Below are positions 1-8,058 of a stretch of DNA of 64,000 nt, in pieces. Below the pieces are notes generated by a model. The model saw only the letters and a list, made by a program, of their open reading frames with translations. It was not told the DNA's origin and searched no databases. This stretch comes from a virus, in the IMG/VR virus record IMGVR_UViG_3300036772_000367, positions 1 to 64,000 of that record. The stretch is one strand, 5' to 3'. Made by a program: the position numbers and the translations under genes. Within the stretch, counting starts at the first letter, position 1, and every line of letters starts with the position of its first letter.

Positions 1-246
1 TGTCACCGCACCTTTGCCGATACCACTCTGTTCGATCTTCACCGAAGGTCACGAGGAAAGCACGGGATGTGTTGTGATCCCTCTCGATTGCGGCAGTCCA
101 CAGGCGATCCCGTCATGGCGTTGTCGGCGGGAGTGTGGCAGTATTCCTCCCACGCCGCACCGGGAGACCAGTCGAACACTGTTGGTCCGGTACAGCACAA
201 TCGGCACTACGCACAAGATCACTACTCTGTTACGAGGGGCGTTTAC
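1..246. other. Upstream region without a confident gene
   Basis: No frame here looks like a real gene; the long frames on both strands are shadows or run into Lsr2. Near 154-170 a GCACCGGGAG stretch resembles the SAS-like leader found elsewhere but has no start codon after it. The region probably carries the Lsr2 promoter, though I cannot place one convincingly. Confidence 0.4.
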
Positions 247-738
247 ATGGCGAAGGAAGTCGAGACTCGTCTCATTGATGACCTGGTGAAGGCGCGGACC
301 GGCGAACGTGTCTTGGCCAGTCAGCAGGTGAAGTTCGCGGTCAACGATGTCAAGTATGAAATTGACCTCACTGACGACAACGCGGCCGAGTTTTTCCGGA
401 TGATGAAGCCGTACATGGCGGCAGCCACTGAGGTCAAGATTCGGCAGCTTCCTACTCGTAGGCCGAGTGCCCCTCGCGCCCCCACGGAGAAGGTCGCCAG
501 CAGCCCGTCGACCAAGACTCGGACTGACCGGGAGCGGACCGACGCCATCCGGCTGTGGGCGAAGAACAACAACTTCCAGGTCTCCGATCGGGGTCGCATT
601 CCCGGCACGGTGCTGACCGCCTACGAGGAGGCAGGGAGCCCGACGCTGGATGCTCTTCACGGTGGTCCGTCGGTCAACCATGGAACTCACGAAGATTTCA
701 CTCCCTCGGCTGGCGAGAACTACTCCTACGCTGGCTGA
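247..738 (+). CDS. lsr2: Lsr2-like nucleoid-associated DNA-bridging protein
   Basis: Lsr2 is the actinobacterial H-NS analogue: it oligomerises through its N-terminal domain and binds AT-rich DNA minor grooves through a short C-terminal helix-turn-helix with an RGR motif. The 163-residue product starts MAKEVETRLIDDL, has the N-terminal beta-sheet dimerisation segment with KYEIDL, a basic linker, and the DNA-binding part IRLWAKNNNFQVSDRGRIP (about residues 103-121). A glycine/serine-rich tail is longer than in host Lsr2 (about 112 residues). The start at 247 follows a GAGGGG ribosome site; an upstream in-frame ATG at 67 lacks support. A phage copy could silence host or phage genes, or counter host Lsr2; which one is not visible. 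Confidence 0.93.
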   Translation: MAKEVETRLIDDLVKARTGERVLASQQVKFAVNDVKYEIDLTDDNAAEFFRMMKPYMAAATEVKIRQLPTRRPSAPRAPTEKVASSPSTKTRTDRERTDAIRLWAKNNNFQVSDRGRIPGTVLTAYEEAGSPTLDALHGGPSVNHGTHEDFTPSAGENYSYAG

Positions 739-746
739 TACCGTCT

Positions 747-789
747 CTCCGAGGCTGGAGATGAACACCGAATCTCTCCAGCCTCGGAG
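747..789 (+). terminator. Hairpin terminator after lsr2
   Basis: A perfect 15-bp stem (747-761 with 775-789) lies directly after the lsr2 stop codon. It has no strong T-run, so termination is inferred from position and stem strength. Confidence 0.6.
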
Positions 790-827
790 TTACCATCTAC
801 GCTCTACGACGACGTGAGGACCCCACG

Positions 828-989
828 ATGCATCACCGTCACTCGGTCTGGACCAGGATGGTCCGCCGCACACAGCAGTTCGTCGACTCGCTGTTCGTCA
901 GTGCCCACCACGGACAGCCCGGTGGTGTCTCAGTGCGCGACCTGCTGACCCGCGAGGGCGCACATGACCTGTTGGCACTGTTGGTATGA
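828..989 (+). CDS. Small hypothetical protein, 53 aa
   Basis: Unrecognised basic protein starting MHHRHSVWTRM. A GTGAGGA ribosome site lies just upstream, and its stop overlaps the next start (ATGA at 986-989), a translational-coupling arrangement used throughout this genome. No domain visible. Confidence 0.65.
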   Translation: MHHRHSVWTRMVRRTQQFVDSLFVSAHHGQPGGVSVRDLLTREGAHDLLALLV

Positions 990-1216
990 CGACCCACGTC
1001 CCGTTGGACTACGAGATCATCGCCCGGCGGGCCGCTGAGGATCTGGCTCGGTTGCCCGGCATGTTGATCGACATCATTGAGCGGGTGGCAATGGCCGTGG
1101 GCGTGCTGGAAGACATGATCCAGGAGGCAGAAAAGAAGCTGGTGCTGCCGACTCTGGTTCTTCACCAGCCGGTCGACCGACCGGATGATCAATCATGGCT
1201 GGAGACAGAAGGATAG
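986..1216 (+). CDS. Hypothetical protein, 76 aa
   Basis: Unrecognised. Mostly helical, with a hydrophobic middle (residues about 20-45, LPGMLIDIIERVAMAVGVL) that could be an amphipathic or membrane-associated helix. The start overlaps the preceding stop by 4 nt. Confidence 0.65.
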   Translation: MTTHVPLDYEIIARRAAEDLARLPGMLIDIIERVAMAVGVLEDMIQEAEKKLVLPTLVLHQPVDRPDDQSWLETEG

Positions 1217-1310
1217 CTTTCTCGCTATGAAGAACGTAAACTGGTAGGGCTAGTCCTCGCACGAGTCGAACACCGAACCCGGACTCGTGACACCGAACCA
1301 GGAGGAAGCC

Positions 1311-1571
1311 GTGCCAAAGTTGAGTCCTGCTCACCGGAGATTTCTCTCCAAGATCTTTGACCCGAGCCGTCGCTCTCGACGCTTCATCGCTCGATTGGAA
1401 CATGACGGTCATTGGCAGATGTTCCGGGTATTGCGGGACATGGGTATGTTGATCCGGCATCCCAATGGTACGCCGGGGATGTACATTCCCACTCGCAAGG
1501 CTGTCACGGAGATGGGCTTCGAGGTGCCCGATACCCTCGTGTTGTTGTGGGCCGAGCCGCTCGTCAAGTGA
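1311..1571 (+). CDS. Small winged-helix-like protein, 86 aa
   Basis: Product MPKLSPAHRRFLSKIF... resembles a compact winged helix: basic helices (residues 1-40), then a hairpin region GMLIRHPNGTPGMYIPT and a final helix. This is a fold guess, not a family assignment. The GTG at 1311 is chosen because AGGAGGA lies 5 nt upstream; an in-frame GTG at 1287 lacks a ribosome site. Could be a small DNA-binding regulator. Confidence 0.7.
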   Translation: MPKLSPAHRRFLSKIFDPSRRSRRFIARLEHDGHWQMFRVLRDMGMLIRHPNGTPGMYIPTRKAVTEMGFEVPDTLVLLWAEPLVK

Positions 1572-1582
1572 AGGAGGGAGAA

Positions 1583-2092
1583 GTGGTCGACGCTGAACGA
1601 CCTCGTGATGTAGTGGAGGGGTCGGGACATCGTGGTGAAAATCGACATCTTGATCAGATGATCTCCGCACGTTTTGATCCAGTTCTGATCGTCGAGCTGA
1701 AGCGGTTGGCAGCCGGTCGTGGCATGTCACTGAGCGATGTTCTGCGTCTGGCCGCGCTTCTGTTGATTCCCACGCAACTACATGGTCAAGATGGTCTTGA
1801 CCAGCAAACAGATATAACGTTGCCTTTTCTTGCTCCGCGTGGATATGTGTACCAGGACCTGGATGAGGTTCAGGTTTGTGATCTCAGATCTGGTGATGTG
1901 ATCTGTGTCGATGGAGCATGGGAGACCGTGCTGTCTCTCCGACCGGTTGATCATTTCGCTATTGATTATGTCGTCGCTACCCACTCTTTCGTCACTGACG
2001 ATATTCGCGCGCGTACGTATCTCAACTCGCCTGATCGTATGCTCAGCACGTATCAGCGCATAGATACTCGCATCAGGGCGGTGCGGCGTTGA
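1583..2092 (+). CDS. Ribbon-helix-helix domain protein
   Basis: The 169-residue protein has a CopG/MetJ-type ribbon-helix-helix near its N-terminus (residues about 30-62): ISARFDPVLIVELKRLAA followed by GMSLSDVLRLAALLL, i.e. strand, helix, turn, helix. Such domains dimerise and insert the strand into the DNA major groove. The remaining 100 residues are unrecognised. The GTG start at 1583 follows AAGGAGGGA. The stop overlaps the next start (TTGA). A transcriptional regulator is likely; its targets are unknown. Confidence 0.75.
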   Translation: MVDAERPRDVVEGSGHRGENRHLDQMISARFDPVLIVELKRLAAGRGMSLSDVLRLAALLLIPTQLHGQDGLDQQTDITLPFLAPRGYVYQDLDEVQVCDLRSGDVICVDGAWETVLSLRPVDHFAIDYVVATHSFVTDDIRARTYLNSPDRMLSTYQRIDTRIRAVRR

Positions 2093-2403
2093 CGCGATTC
2101 GGGCTGCACGATCCCAACACCAGTCGACATCACATTCTGGTCTTGATGGCGGTGGTGTCGCGGCTCGGGGAGTCGGTGGAGATCCCGTACGACGAACTGG
2201 AGGCCGTGGCACGAGCCGGATGGAATATCGAGCTGGTGAATGACATTGCACATGGTGTCATTCGCATTAATTTGATCACCGCACCGGAGGATGATCGTGA
2301 GCGCGAACTACGAGGTCGAGGACGACGAGGGCTACCAGCCCCAGGACTTGAACATCCTGGACAGAAAGACGGGGAAGCCTCGACTGCTCCAGACGATGTG
2401 TGA
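2089..2403 (+). CDS. Hypothetical protein overlapping the next gene
   Basis: Residues 1-65 look like an ordinary folded protein, but the last 40 (rich in Arg, Gly and Pro) read like a shadow of the overlapping gene at 2297. The TTG start overlaps the previous stop. The 107-nt overlap is unusually long for this genome, so either the C-terminus is a genuine overprinted tail or a frameshift/sequence error truncates the true gene earlier. No function recognised. Confidence 0.45.
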   Translation: MTRFGLHDPNTSRHHILVLMAVVSRLGESVEIPYDELEAVARAGWNIELVNDIAHGVIRINLITAPEDDRERELRGRGRRGLPAPGLEHPGQKDGEASTAPDDV

Positions 2404-2641
2404 CACGTGTGTGTTCCATCCTGGCAACCTGATGCATCTGAAATCAGGGCGGCTGAAGGACATGGTGGAGGGTGCTCTCGCCGAGGGCACCTACATCGTC
2501 TGTCACAGCACGCTGCCGGGCGCCCTGAACGCCGAGGGCACTCAGGCGGCCGTGTGCCGGGGCTTCTACGAGAAGTTCGGCGATCAGTCCACCGAGCTGC
2601 GTGTCTACACGCGGCTCGGTGGCTTTGAGGAGGTCGCGTGA
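2297..2641 (+). CDS. Cysteine-containing hypothetical protein, 114 aa
   Basis: Has a CDTCVFHPG motif (about residues 37-45), then CHS and CRGF further on, a spacing seen in small Cys-rich phage proteins that may hold a metal or Fe-S cluster; I cannot name the family with confidence. The GTG at 2297 is chosen because it follows GCACCGGAGG at the same distance as the conserved leader elsewhere; an ATG sits 6 nt upstream. The stop overlaps the next start. Confidence 0.75.
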   Translation: MSANYEVEDDEGYQPQDLNILDRKTGKPRLLQTMCDTCVFHPGNLMHLKSGRLKDMVEGALAEGTYIVCHSTLPGALNAEGTQAAVCRGFYEKFGDQSTELRVYTRLGGFEEVA

Positions 2642-2910
2642 GCGCCTCCACCGTGCCGCTGGACGATGTTCTGGCGGAACTGGAAGCCGATCTGTTGATC
2701 CAGAACCCTGACGTGGCACACGCCATCTGTCAGCTGTGTTTCCCGCATCCTCGCCCCGCAGACATCCTGCGAGCGGTCTGTGGCTGGGAGTGGCAGTGGT
2801 CAGGTCGTCTGTGCCCTTGGGGGAGTTGGCCGAAGACCTGTGATATCTGTGACGATCTCAGTGATACGGTTCGACTTCCCTGCGGTCATCCGGGGGAGCG
2901 CTGCTTCTGA
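2638..2910 (+). CDS. Cys-rich hypothetical protein, 90 aa
   Basis: The start overlaps the preceding stop (GTGA). The C-terminal half contains CQLC, CDIC and CGHPGERC pairs that suggest zinc binding, plus a Trp-rich stretch WEWQWSGRLCPWGSW. Last gene of an operon that ends before a promoter/leader unit. Function unknown. Confidence 0.65.
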   Translation: MSASTVPLDDVLAELEADLLIQNPDVAHAICQLCFPHPRPADILRAVCGWEWQWSGRLCPWGSWPKTCDICDDLSDTVRLPCGHPGERCF

Positions 2911-2919
2911 TCATCATCG

Positions 2920-2997
2920 TAGTGAAAAACCTTGCTACGCAGACCCCAGTGTGACACACTGGGGTCTGTTCGGTTCTCGACCGCACCGGAGGTCACG
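2920..2997 (+). promoter_or_regulatory. Promoter with overlapping hairpin and SAS-like leader
   Basis: TTGCTA at 2932-2937 and CACACT at 2955-2960 have 17-nt spacing. A perfect 13-bp hairpin (2940-2952 with 2956-2968) covers the spacer and the -10, so it may be an operator or an early terminator. The leader GACCGCACCGGAGGTCACG (2979-2997) abuts the ATG at 2998. Confidence 0.65.
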
Positions 2998-3174
2998 ATG
3001 GCTCGCAAAAAGCCTCACGTCGTGCTCGTAGTACCGCGCCTGAGCGCGGACGAGGTTCAGCGTGTCCAGCGACTCCGCCACTCCGGGGCGGCAGGCACCC
3101 ACGGCCAGGGACCGCGTCGTGAGCGGTGCCGTTCGGCCAGCCGCGCGGCGGAGATCCGTCGCGCCTCGGAGTGA
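2998..3174 (+). CDS. Small basic protein, 58 aa
   Basis: MARKKPHVVLVVPRL followed by an Arg-rich tail. The start is fixed by the conserved leader immediately upstream. Strongly basic and possibly nucleic-acid binding, but no family recognised. Confidence 0.7.
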   Translation: MARKKPHVVLVVPRLSADEVQRVQRLRHSGAAGTHGQGPRRERCRSASRAAEIRRASE

Positions 3175-3183
3175 GAGGTCGAT

Positions 3184-3684
3184 ATGGAAAAGCGTAAGCC
3201 CACCGAAGACGAAATCGTCTCGGTGCTCACCTGGGACGGTCGCGCCGTTGTTGAATCAGTAGGCGGCATCGTGTGGCTGCTGGAGCGATACTTCAGTATC
3301 AAGACCAGCGAGCACACGGTCAAGCCCTTGGTCTTGGCATTAATGAAAGCAGGTCGCCTGAAGATGGTATCTCGCGATATCAATTCAGGAGCGCTCGCAC
3401 TGGCACATCGTCACATACGCGAGGGAGCCACCTACTACGGTCCGGCAGCTGAAGTCACTGAAGCGCACCGGCAGTGGCAGGACCGTTACATCGCTCGGGC
3501 TGATGCGGCCAAGCTCGTGGGCGACATGCACGATGTGGATGGTCCGGACGAGTTCAAGGACTCCAAGATCACGTACGACGGTGAGGGGAATATCCGTCTC
3601 ACCATCAGCCAGGAGCAGGCTCGCCGGTTGTGGTTCGGCGCCGAGCGGGAGGTATCTCAGCGCATGACGGCAACGACTGAATAA
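3184..3684 (+). CDS. Hypothetical protein with winged-helix-like N-terminus
   Basis: 166 residues. The first 60 (IVWLLERYFSIKTSEHTVKPLVLALMKAGRLK) look like a winged-helix DNA-binding unit. The middle carries GATYYGPAAEV and the C-terminus ISQEQARRLWF. The protein at 33913 shares this layout (GATYYGLTEQV, then MSIEQFRHFF), so the two are probably paralogues. Likely regulatory; role not known. Confidence 0.72.
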   Translation: MEKRKPTEDEIVSVLTWDGRAVVESVGGIVWLLERYFSIKTSEHTVKPLVLALMKAGRLKMVSRDINSGALALAHRHIREGATYYGPAAEVTEAHRQWQDRYIARADAAKLVGDMHDVDGPDEFKDSKITYDGEGNIRLTISQEQARRLWFGAEREVSQRMTATTE

Positions 3685-3697
3685 GGAGATTGGAATC

Positions 3698-4015
3698 ATG
3701 TGGTCGCTGATGATCAATCTCGTGGCTGCCGTGGCGTTGGCAGTGGACGCCATGATTAGCTACCGTTTCGGTCTTCGTCGTGGGATAAGGGTTTCTTCGC
3801 ACAAGACGCCTTATCTGTGTGCGTGTGAACATTCCATTGCAGCCCACACAGCATCAGATCATTCCGGTCAATGCATGGTGCAATTCAAACGTGCGCATTA
3901 CGATAATATCGGTACGCGCAACGGTCATGAGTACGCGAGGTGTCCCTGTACGGGTTACGTCGGAGATCGACCCTTGACCCCGACGGATATCCAGAACTTG
4001 CTCAAAGATCCGTAA
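3698..4015 (+). CDS. Membrane-anchored Cys/His-rich protein
   Basis: One N-terminal transmembrane helix (residues about 5-24) and a C-terminal domain with the pattern CACEHSIAAHTA ... GQC ... CPCTGY, a Cys/His arrangement common in short actinophage proteins and probably zinc-binding. TAAGGAG precedes the start. It overlaps the next gene by one base. Confidence 0.75.
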   Translation: MWSLMINLVAAVALAVDAMISYRFGLRRGIRVSSHKTPYLCACEHSIAAHTASDHSGQCMVQFKRAHYDNIGTRNGHEYARCPCTGYVGDRPLTPTDIQNLLKDP

Positions 4016-4194
4016 TGGACGAGATCATTGTTGTGTTACTACCGTGTCCGGTGTGTGGTGAGCTGCATCCACAGGGCAGCGCGGTGGTCTTCCTGAGTCG
4101 ACGCTGCCGGCAGCGGTTCGATCGACTGCCACCGAACCGGCAGCGGGACGTCCTGGAGTTCGTCGTGGAGTTCGATCTACCTGAGGAGACATGA
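4015..4194 (+). CDS. Small CxxC protein, 59 aa
   Basis: Begins MDEIIVVLLPCPVCGELHP with a single CxxC and a later Cys (SRRCRQRF). The start overlaps the previous stop by one base and its stop overlaps the rtcB start, so it belongs to the rtcB operon. Function unknown. Confidence 0.7.
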   Translation: MDEIIVVLLPCPVCGELHPQGSAVVFLSRRCRQRFDRLPPNRQRDVLEFVVEFDLPEET

Positions 4195-5375
4195 TGGAGA
4201 AGCTGTCGGACAAGCTACTGTCCTGGGCGTCCATCCTGGAGCCGAACACGCAGGCCCAGGCTGAGATGACCTCGGCCATGCCCTTCGTGCGTCCGCACCT
4301 GGCGTTGATGCCTGACTGCCATCTCGGAAAAGGCTCCACGGTCGGTTCTGTCATTCCGACCGAGAGGGCCATCATGCCGGCGGCGGTGGGCGTGGATATT
4401 GGCTGCGGGATGATGGCGGTGAAGACCCAGTTCACCGAGGAGCAATTCCGGGAGCGTGCCGAGCAGTATCCACTGGCGCACCTGCGCGAGGACATCGAGC
4501 TGTCCATTCCGTTGTCCAAGGGCAACGCCAACGCTCACCTGACGTCCTCGGCGGTGAGCCGGATCAGCCAGTTGGAAGGTCACGCAGAGCGGGCCAGATT
4601 CGATCCGGCGGAACGGCTGTCCAACTGGCAGTATCAGCTCGGCACGTTGGGCTCAGGTAACCACTTCATTGAGGTGACCGCCGACGAAGCTGGTTCAGTG
4701 TGGCTGTTCCTGCACTCCGGCAGCCGAGGTGTTGGCAACCGGATCGCGCAGAAGTACATCAAGGTCGCTCAACAGTGGTGCGAGCGGTGGTTCATCGATC
4801 TCCCGAATCCCGACCTTGCCTATCTGGTGCAGGACACCGAGGACTTCTGGGCCTACATACGAGAGATGAACTGGGCGCAGGAGTTCGCGTGGCTCAACCG
4901 TCAAGAAATGATGGACCGGGTGGAACGGGCTATCGAGCGGTACATGCATCGAACCGTGGCTCGGTTGGAGACGGTGCATTGCCACCACAACTTCACCCAG
5001 CAGGAGGTCCACTTCGGCCGTGAGCTGTGGGTGTCGCGCAAGGGAGCGATCCGTGCCGGCAAGGGTGAGATGGGTCTGATCCCCGGCAGCATGGGCACCG
5101 CCTCCTACGTGGTGTCGGGCCTGGGCAACGTCGCGTCGATGTCCTCGGCACCGCATGGCGCCGGTCGAGTGTTGTCGCGGGGAGCGGCCAAGCGCACCTT
5201 CGACCTGGAGGGCCTGCGTACGGCCATGACCGGCATCGAGTACCGAGACTCCGACGTGTTCCTGGATGAGCACCCGAACGCGTACAAGGATGTGGAAGTC
5301 GTGATGAAGGATGCGGCCGACCTGGTCGAGATCCAACACACGTTGCACCAGACTCTGAATGTAAAGGGGGATTGA
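4191..5375 (+). CDS. rtcB: RtcB-type 3'-phosphate RNA ligase
   Basis: RtcB joins RNA 3'-phosphate or 2',3'-cyclic phosphate ends to 5'-hydroxyl ends using GTP and Mn2+, through a guanylylated histidine. The 394-residue protein is full length (E. coli RtcB is 408) with the hallmark blocks: DCHLGKGSTVGSV (about 42-54), VDIGCGM with the Mn-binding Cys (about 68-74), HSGSRGVGN (about 175-183), HCHHNF (about 263-268), GLIPGSMGTASYVV and SAPHGAGRVLSR containing the expected guanylylated His. Coupled to its neighbours by ATGA overlaps. In a phage it could repair tRNAs cut by host anticodon nucleases, repair rRNA, or seal the permuted tRNA halves suggested in this window; the choice is inference. Confidence 0.96.
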   Translation: MMEKLSDKLLSWASILEPNTQAQAEMTSAMPFVRPHLALMPDCHLGKGSTVGSVIPTERAIMPAAVGVDIGCGMMAVKTQFTEEQFRERAEQYPLAHLREDIELSIPLSKGNANAHLTSSAVSRISQLEGHAERARFDPAERLSNWQYQLGTLGSGNHFIEVTADEAGSVWLFLHSGSRGVGNRIAQKYIKVAQQWCERWFIDLPNPDLAYLVQDTEDFWAYIREMNWAQEFAWLNRQEMMDRVERAIERYMHRTVARLETVHCHHNFTQQEVHFGRELWVSRKGAIRAGKGEMGLIPGSMGTASYVVSGLGNVASMSSAPHGAGRVLSRGAAKRTFDLEGLRTAMTGIEYRDSDVFLDEHPNAYKDVEVVMKDAADLVEIQHTLHQTLNVKGD

Positions 5376-5668
5376 TGGAGAACTCACCAGAGCCGACGTG
5401 GGCGCAGCTTCGTGTTCAGCTCAAGCAGAATCTGCTGGGGCCGGTCACCATCCCGACCTACATCGCTTACACCAATCTGATCTGTCTCCTTGCCTGGGTG
5501 ATATGGCTGATCAGTTCAGGTGGTCTCCGTACTCTGATGCTCACTGTGGTGGTCACCTTGTCAGGCGTGGGTGTGGGGCAGTCCGTTGCGTCCTCCGTGG
5601 CCCAGGTTCGACGTAGGCGTCGGAAGGCGACCGAGGATACGACGATGGCGACGGAGAACAACGAATGA
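5375..5668 (+). CDS. Small membrane protein, 97 aa
   Basis: Two predicted transmembrane helices (about residues 26-46 and 51-72) followed by a basic, Arg-rich cytoplasmic tail. The ATG overlaps the rtcB stop by one base. No family recognised; the link to RtcB is positional only. Confidence 0.7.
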   Translation: MENSPEPTWAQLRVQLKQNLLGPVTIPTYIAYTNLICLLAWVIWLISSGGLRTLMLTVVVTLSGVGVGQSVASSVAQVRRRRRKATEDTTMATENNE

Positions 5669-6033
5669 CCGAGACCCCTCAGGTCCCCACTGACCAACTG
5701 ATGCTGACGCACGAGCTGGCTGTTCTCCGGAAGACCCTGCGTCTCCTCACGGCTGTGCTGGAGGCCATGCAGGAGGAGCCGGGACGTGAAACCCTCACCG
5801 TAGTGGACCAGATGCTCGTGGAGGCCGGTTGGATCGGCCGGTCGACACAGCAAGGTGTGCTGGATCTGATCACCCAGCGCAACGTGCACCTGGAGTGGGG
5901 CCGGCAGGTACGACCCTTCCTGAACCGGTTGGCACAACTGGACGATCCCGACAATGTCGAGGCAGTGCGGGACCGGCGCACCATCACCCTGAACGACATC
6001 ATCGCCGAGGCACAACGATTGCAGGCCCTGTAA
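5665..6033 (+). CDS. Helical hypothetical protein, 122 aa
   Basis: Almost wholly alpha-helical, with heptad-like leucines at residues 15-40. The start overlaps the upstream stop (ATGA), and its stop shares one base with the next start. Function unknown. Confidence 0.7.
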   Translation: MTETPQVPTDQLMLTHELAVLRKTLRLLTAVLEAMQEEPGRETLTVVDQMLVEAGWIGRSTQQGVLDLITQRNVHLEWGRQVRPFLNRLAQLDDPDNVEAVRDRRTITLNDIIAEAQRLQAL

Positions 6034-6251
6034 TGATCAGTCGGGAGCAGTTCGAGAAGTACGTCGCCCAGGATCTGGAGCGGCTGTTGGGTCCTGCACG
6101 GCCCCATATTACCGAGTTCATGCGGTGGGATATCCATACCGGATATTGGCGACAGTTCCAGGAGGCTGGTATCACCGTGGAAGGAGTGACCGAGCGAACC
6201 TACCAAAAGCTGGCCAGAGCGGCTTCTCTTGATCCCGAAGGGAGGACATGA
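6033..6251 (+). CDS. Hypothetical protein, 72 aa
   Basis: MISREQFEKYVAQDLERLL...; helical and acidic. Its start overlaps the previous stop by one base. Unrecognised. Confidence 0.7.
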   Translation: MISREQFEKYVAQDLERLLGPARPHITEFMRWDIHTGYWRQFQEAGITVEGVTERTYQKLARAASLDPEGRT

Positions 6252-6252
6252 C

Positions 6253-6795
6253 GTGGACCAGAACAGTTACTTCCGCGCGTCGACTGCATTGGCGAAGGAT
6301 CTCCGAGACTTCCAGGCTTGCCGCCGGCAGTACGTGGTCGACCACGTCGATCCCTACCGCGTTGAGTTCCCCCAGAACTCGCCCTGGATGCTTCTGCTCG
6401 AAGAGAAGGTCGTGGGTTTCACTGACGATGCTCCCCACCTACCGCCACCAGCAGGACTGAGTCGGTCGAGCCGACGTGACTATCTGATTCCCCTGACAGG
6501 GAAGATCGGTGCGCGGTGGCGTGAACGATTGGATTTGTTCAACAACAAGTTGCCGAAGTCTTCAGACGTGTGGAAGAAACATGATATTCCGCGAGATGTG
6601 TTGCGTGGCGACTCGATTTACCTCACGCATTACGTCGACTTTGGTCCTGGCAATTTGATTGTCATTACTGGTGGCATATTTGAGCCTATCCCTATCGTGT
6701 TGTCTCCTCTTCGCACCAGCGAGTTCTTCTTGCTGAAGGAGGAGTACGAGGATGCTCATTCTGACTGGCATGAGCAGTTAAGGAATTACCCGTGA
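6253..6795 (+). CDS. Hypothetical protein, 180 aa
   Basis: The GTG at 6253 follows AGGGAGGACA; the longer frame starting at 6229 would overlap the upstream gene without a ribosome site. The C-terminal half has a beta-rich run (NLIVITGGIFEPIPIVLSPL). No domain recognised. GTGA overlap with the next gene. Confidence 0.7.
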   Translation: MDQNSYFRASTALAKDLRDFQACRRQYVVDHVDPYRVEFPQNSPWMLLLEEKVVGFTDDAPHLPPPAGLSRSSRRDYLIPLTGKIGARWRERLDLFNNKLPKSSDVWKKHDIPRDVLRGDSIYLTHYVDFGPGNLIVITGGIFEPIPIVLSPLRTSEFFLLKEEYEDAHSDWHEQLRNYP

Positions 6796-7214
6796 CTATC
6801 CCCACTTCGAATTCACGATTCCAGAAGTTCGATCTGCACACTATGAAGGAGCTGCGGGGTCGGTATCCAGGTGCCGCAGCTCGATCGTTGCGTCTGGTCT
6901 GGTGGTTGCCCGTCGTGCACATGCTGGCTCTGGTGGGCACTGTGATGACGCTCGGTTGCTTCCTGACGGCCCTGATGGCCGATCAAGTCATCTGGCTAGG
7001 CGTGGCGCTCCCACCCTTCGCAGTGGTGCTACTGAGCATCCTCGTGCTGCCCTGGCTGTTGGTGCCGGCACAACGGCTGGAGCGGCAGCGCGCCGAGGTG
7101 ACCCAGCCGATCGTCATTCCATGGCATCTCATCCCAGCTCAGACCACGTACGTGCCGATGTCGGGCCGAGACTCGACCACGACACGCCGGCGAGATCACG
7201 ATCTACGTAGCTAG
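6792..7214 (+). CDS. Two-helix membrane protein, 140 aa
   Basis: Two strong transmembrane helices (about 37-65 and 68-92) in a short loop arrangement, with a basic Ser/Thr/Arg tail. GTG start overlapping the preceding stop. A holin-like layout is possible but nothing specific supports it. Confidence 0.7.
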   Translation: MTIPTSNSRFQKFDLHTMKELRGRYPGAAARSLRLVWWLPVVHMLALVGTVMTLGCFLTALMADQVIWLGVALPPFAVVLLSILVLPWLLVPAQRLERQRAEVTQPIVIPWHLIPAQTTYVPMSGRDSTTTRRRDHDLRS

Positions 7215-7219
7215 AATTC

Positions 7220-7287
7220 TTGCCACAACGTAGGTGCTTTGATACGCTCTTCTCAGTACACACATCCGACCGCACCGGAGGTCACCC
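7220..7287 (+). promoter_or_regulatory. Promoter plus SAS-like leader
   Basis: TTGCCA (7220-7225), 17-nt spacer, TACGCT (7243-7248), then the leader GACCGCACCGGAGGTCACCC (7268-7287) directly before the ATG. Confidence 0.7.
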
Positions 7288-7965
7288 ATGAACGACACCA
7301 CGGTTTACCCGATGGTTCCCCTGAAGAAGATCACTGAGCGGGTTCTGCTTGATCTCGGAGCCTGCTCGGACCGCCACAACTTCACCCGGGTTTTTCCGGA
7401 CGGCGCCACCCCCACCTTCAAGATCGCGGACGAGCACTACGACGACTGGAACTGGGGATGGGCCGCTGGCTACTTGCTCAATCCCGAGGGGAAAGAGCTG
7501 TACTCGGAGCGAAACGACGCGTTGACGCGAGAGTTCCGCAAGATCGACAGTGACGCCTACACCCAGTGGCGCGACCGGGACTACGAGAAGTACCGCGAGA
7601 TAGCAGATAAGGCCAGGAAACAGGTTCGGCACTCTCAGGCTCGCCTGTTCGTGGAGCTGTTCCGGAAGTACCCGATCCTGGTACGGGATCGCTCGAAGCT
7701 CGATCCCAACGCAGGATTGGATCGATTGCGGAACCTGATCACAACGGTGGAAGACTACGCGGTCTACGACAACTGGGCCACGCTGACGGAGATGGCGGCG
7801 TTGGTTAAGGACCTGGATCAGCTGATGTCGAAGGGTCGGCGCAAGCCGACGGCATGGACTCGACGTCGGTCGGTGCCCGAGCCGGTGTCCGAATCGGCTA
7901 TCGAGCCAGTTGTGCGGAACGAGCCGGACCTGTCACCCATGATGCAGCAGGGCGCCGCTGCCTGA
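7288..7965 (+). CDS. Hypothetical protein, 225 aa
   Basis: Unrecognised soluble protein; charged and helical in residues 80-150, with a low-complexity C-terminal tail (RRSVPEPVSESAIEPVV). It is a single gene between its own promoter/leader unit and a terminator, which suggests independent regulation. Confidence 0.75.
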   Translation: MNDTTVYPMVPLKKITERVLLDLGACSDRHNFTRVFPDGATPTFKIADEHYDDWNWGWAAGYLLNPEGKELYSERNDALTREFRKIDSDAYTQWRDRDYEKYREIADKARKQVRHSQARLFVELFRKYPILVRDRSKLDPNAGLDRLRNLITTVEDYAVYDNWATLTEMAALVKDLDQLMSKGRRKPTAWTRRRSVPEPVSESAIEPVVRNEPDLSPMMQQGAAA

Positions 7966-7970
7966 TCAGA

Positions 7971-8058
7971 CCGAGCCCGTAGCAGAACTCCTTGCTACGG
8001 GCTCGGTTATTTGTTACTCTTCAGTTAGCCCATCGACCGCACTGGAGGTCAGATCAAC
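7971..8058 (+). promoter_or_regulatory. Fused terminator-promoter plus SAS-like leader
   Basis: A 14-bp terminator stem (7971-7984 with 7993-8006) contains the -35 TTGCTA (7992-7997) in its 3' arm; TACTCT (8015-8020) follows after 17 nt. The leader GACCGCACTGGAGGTCAG (8035-8052) precedes the ATG at 8059. Confidence 0.75.
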
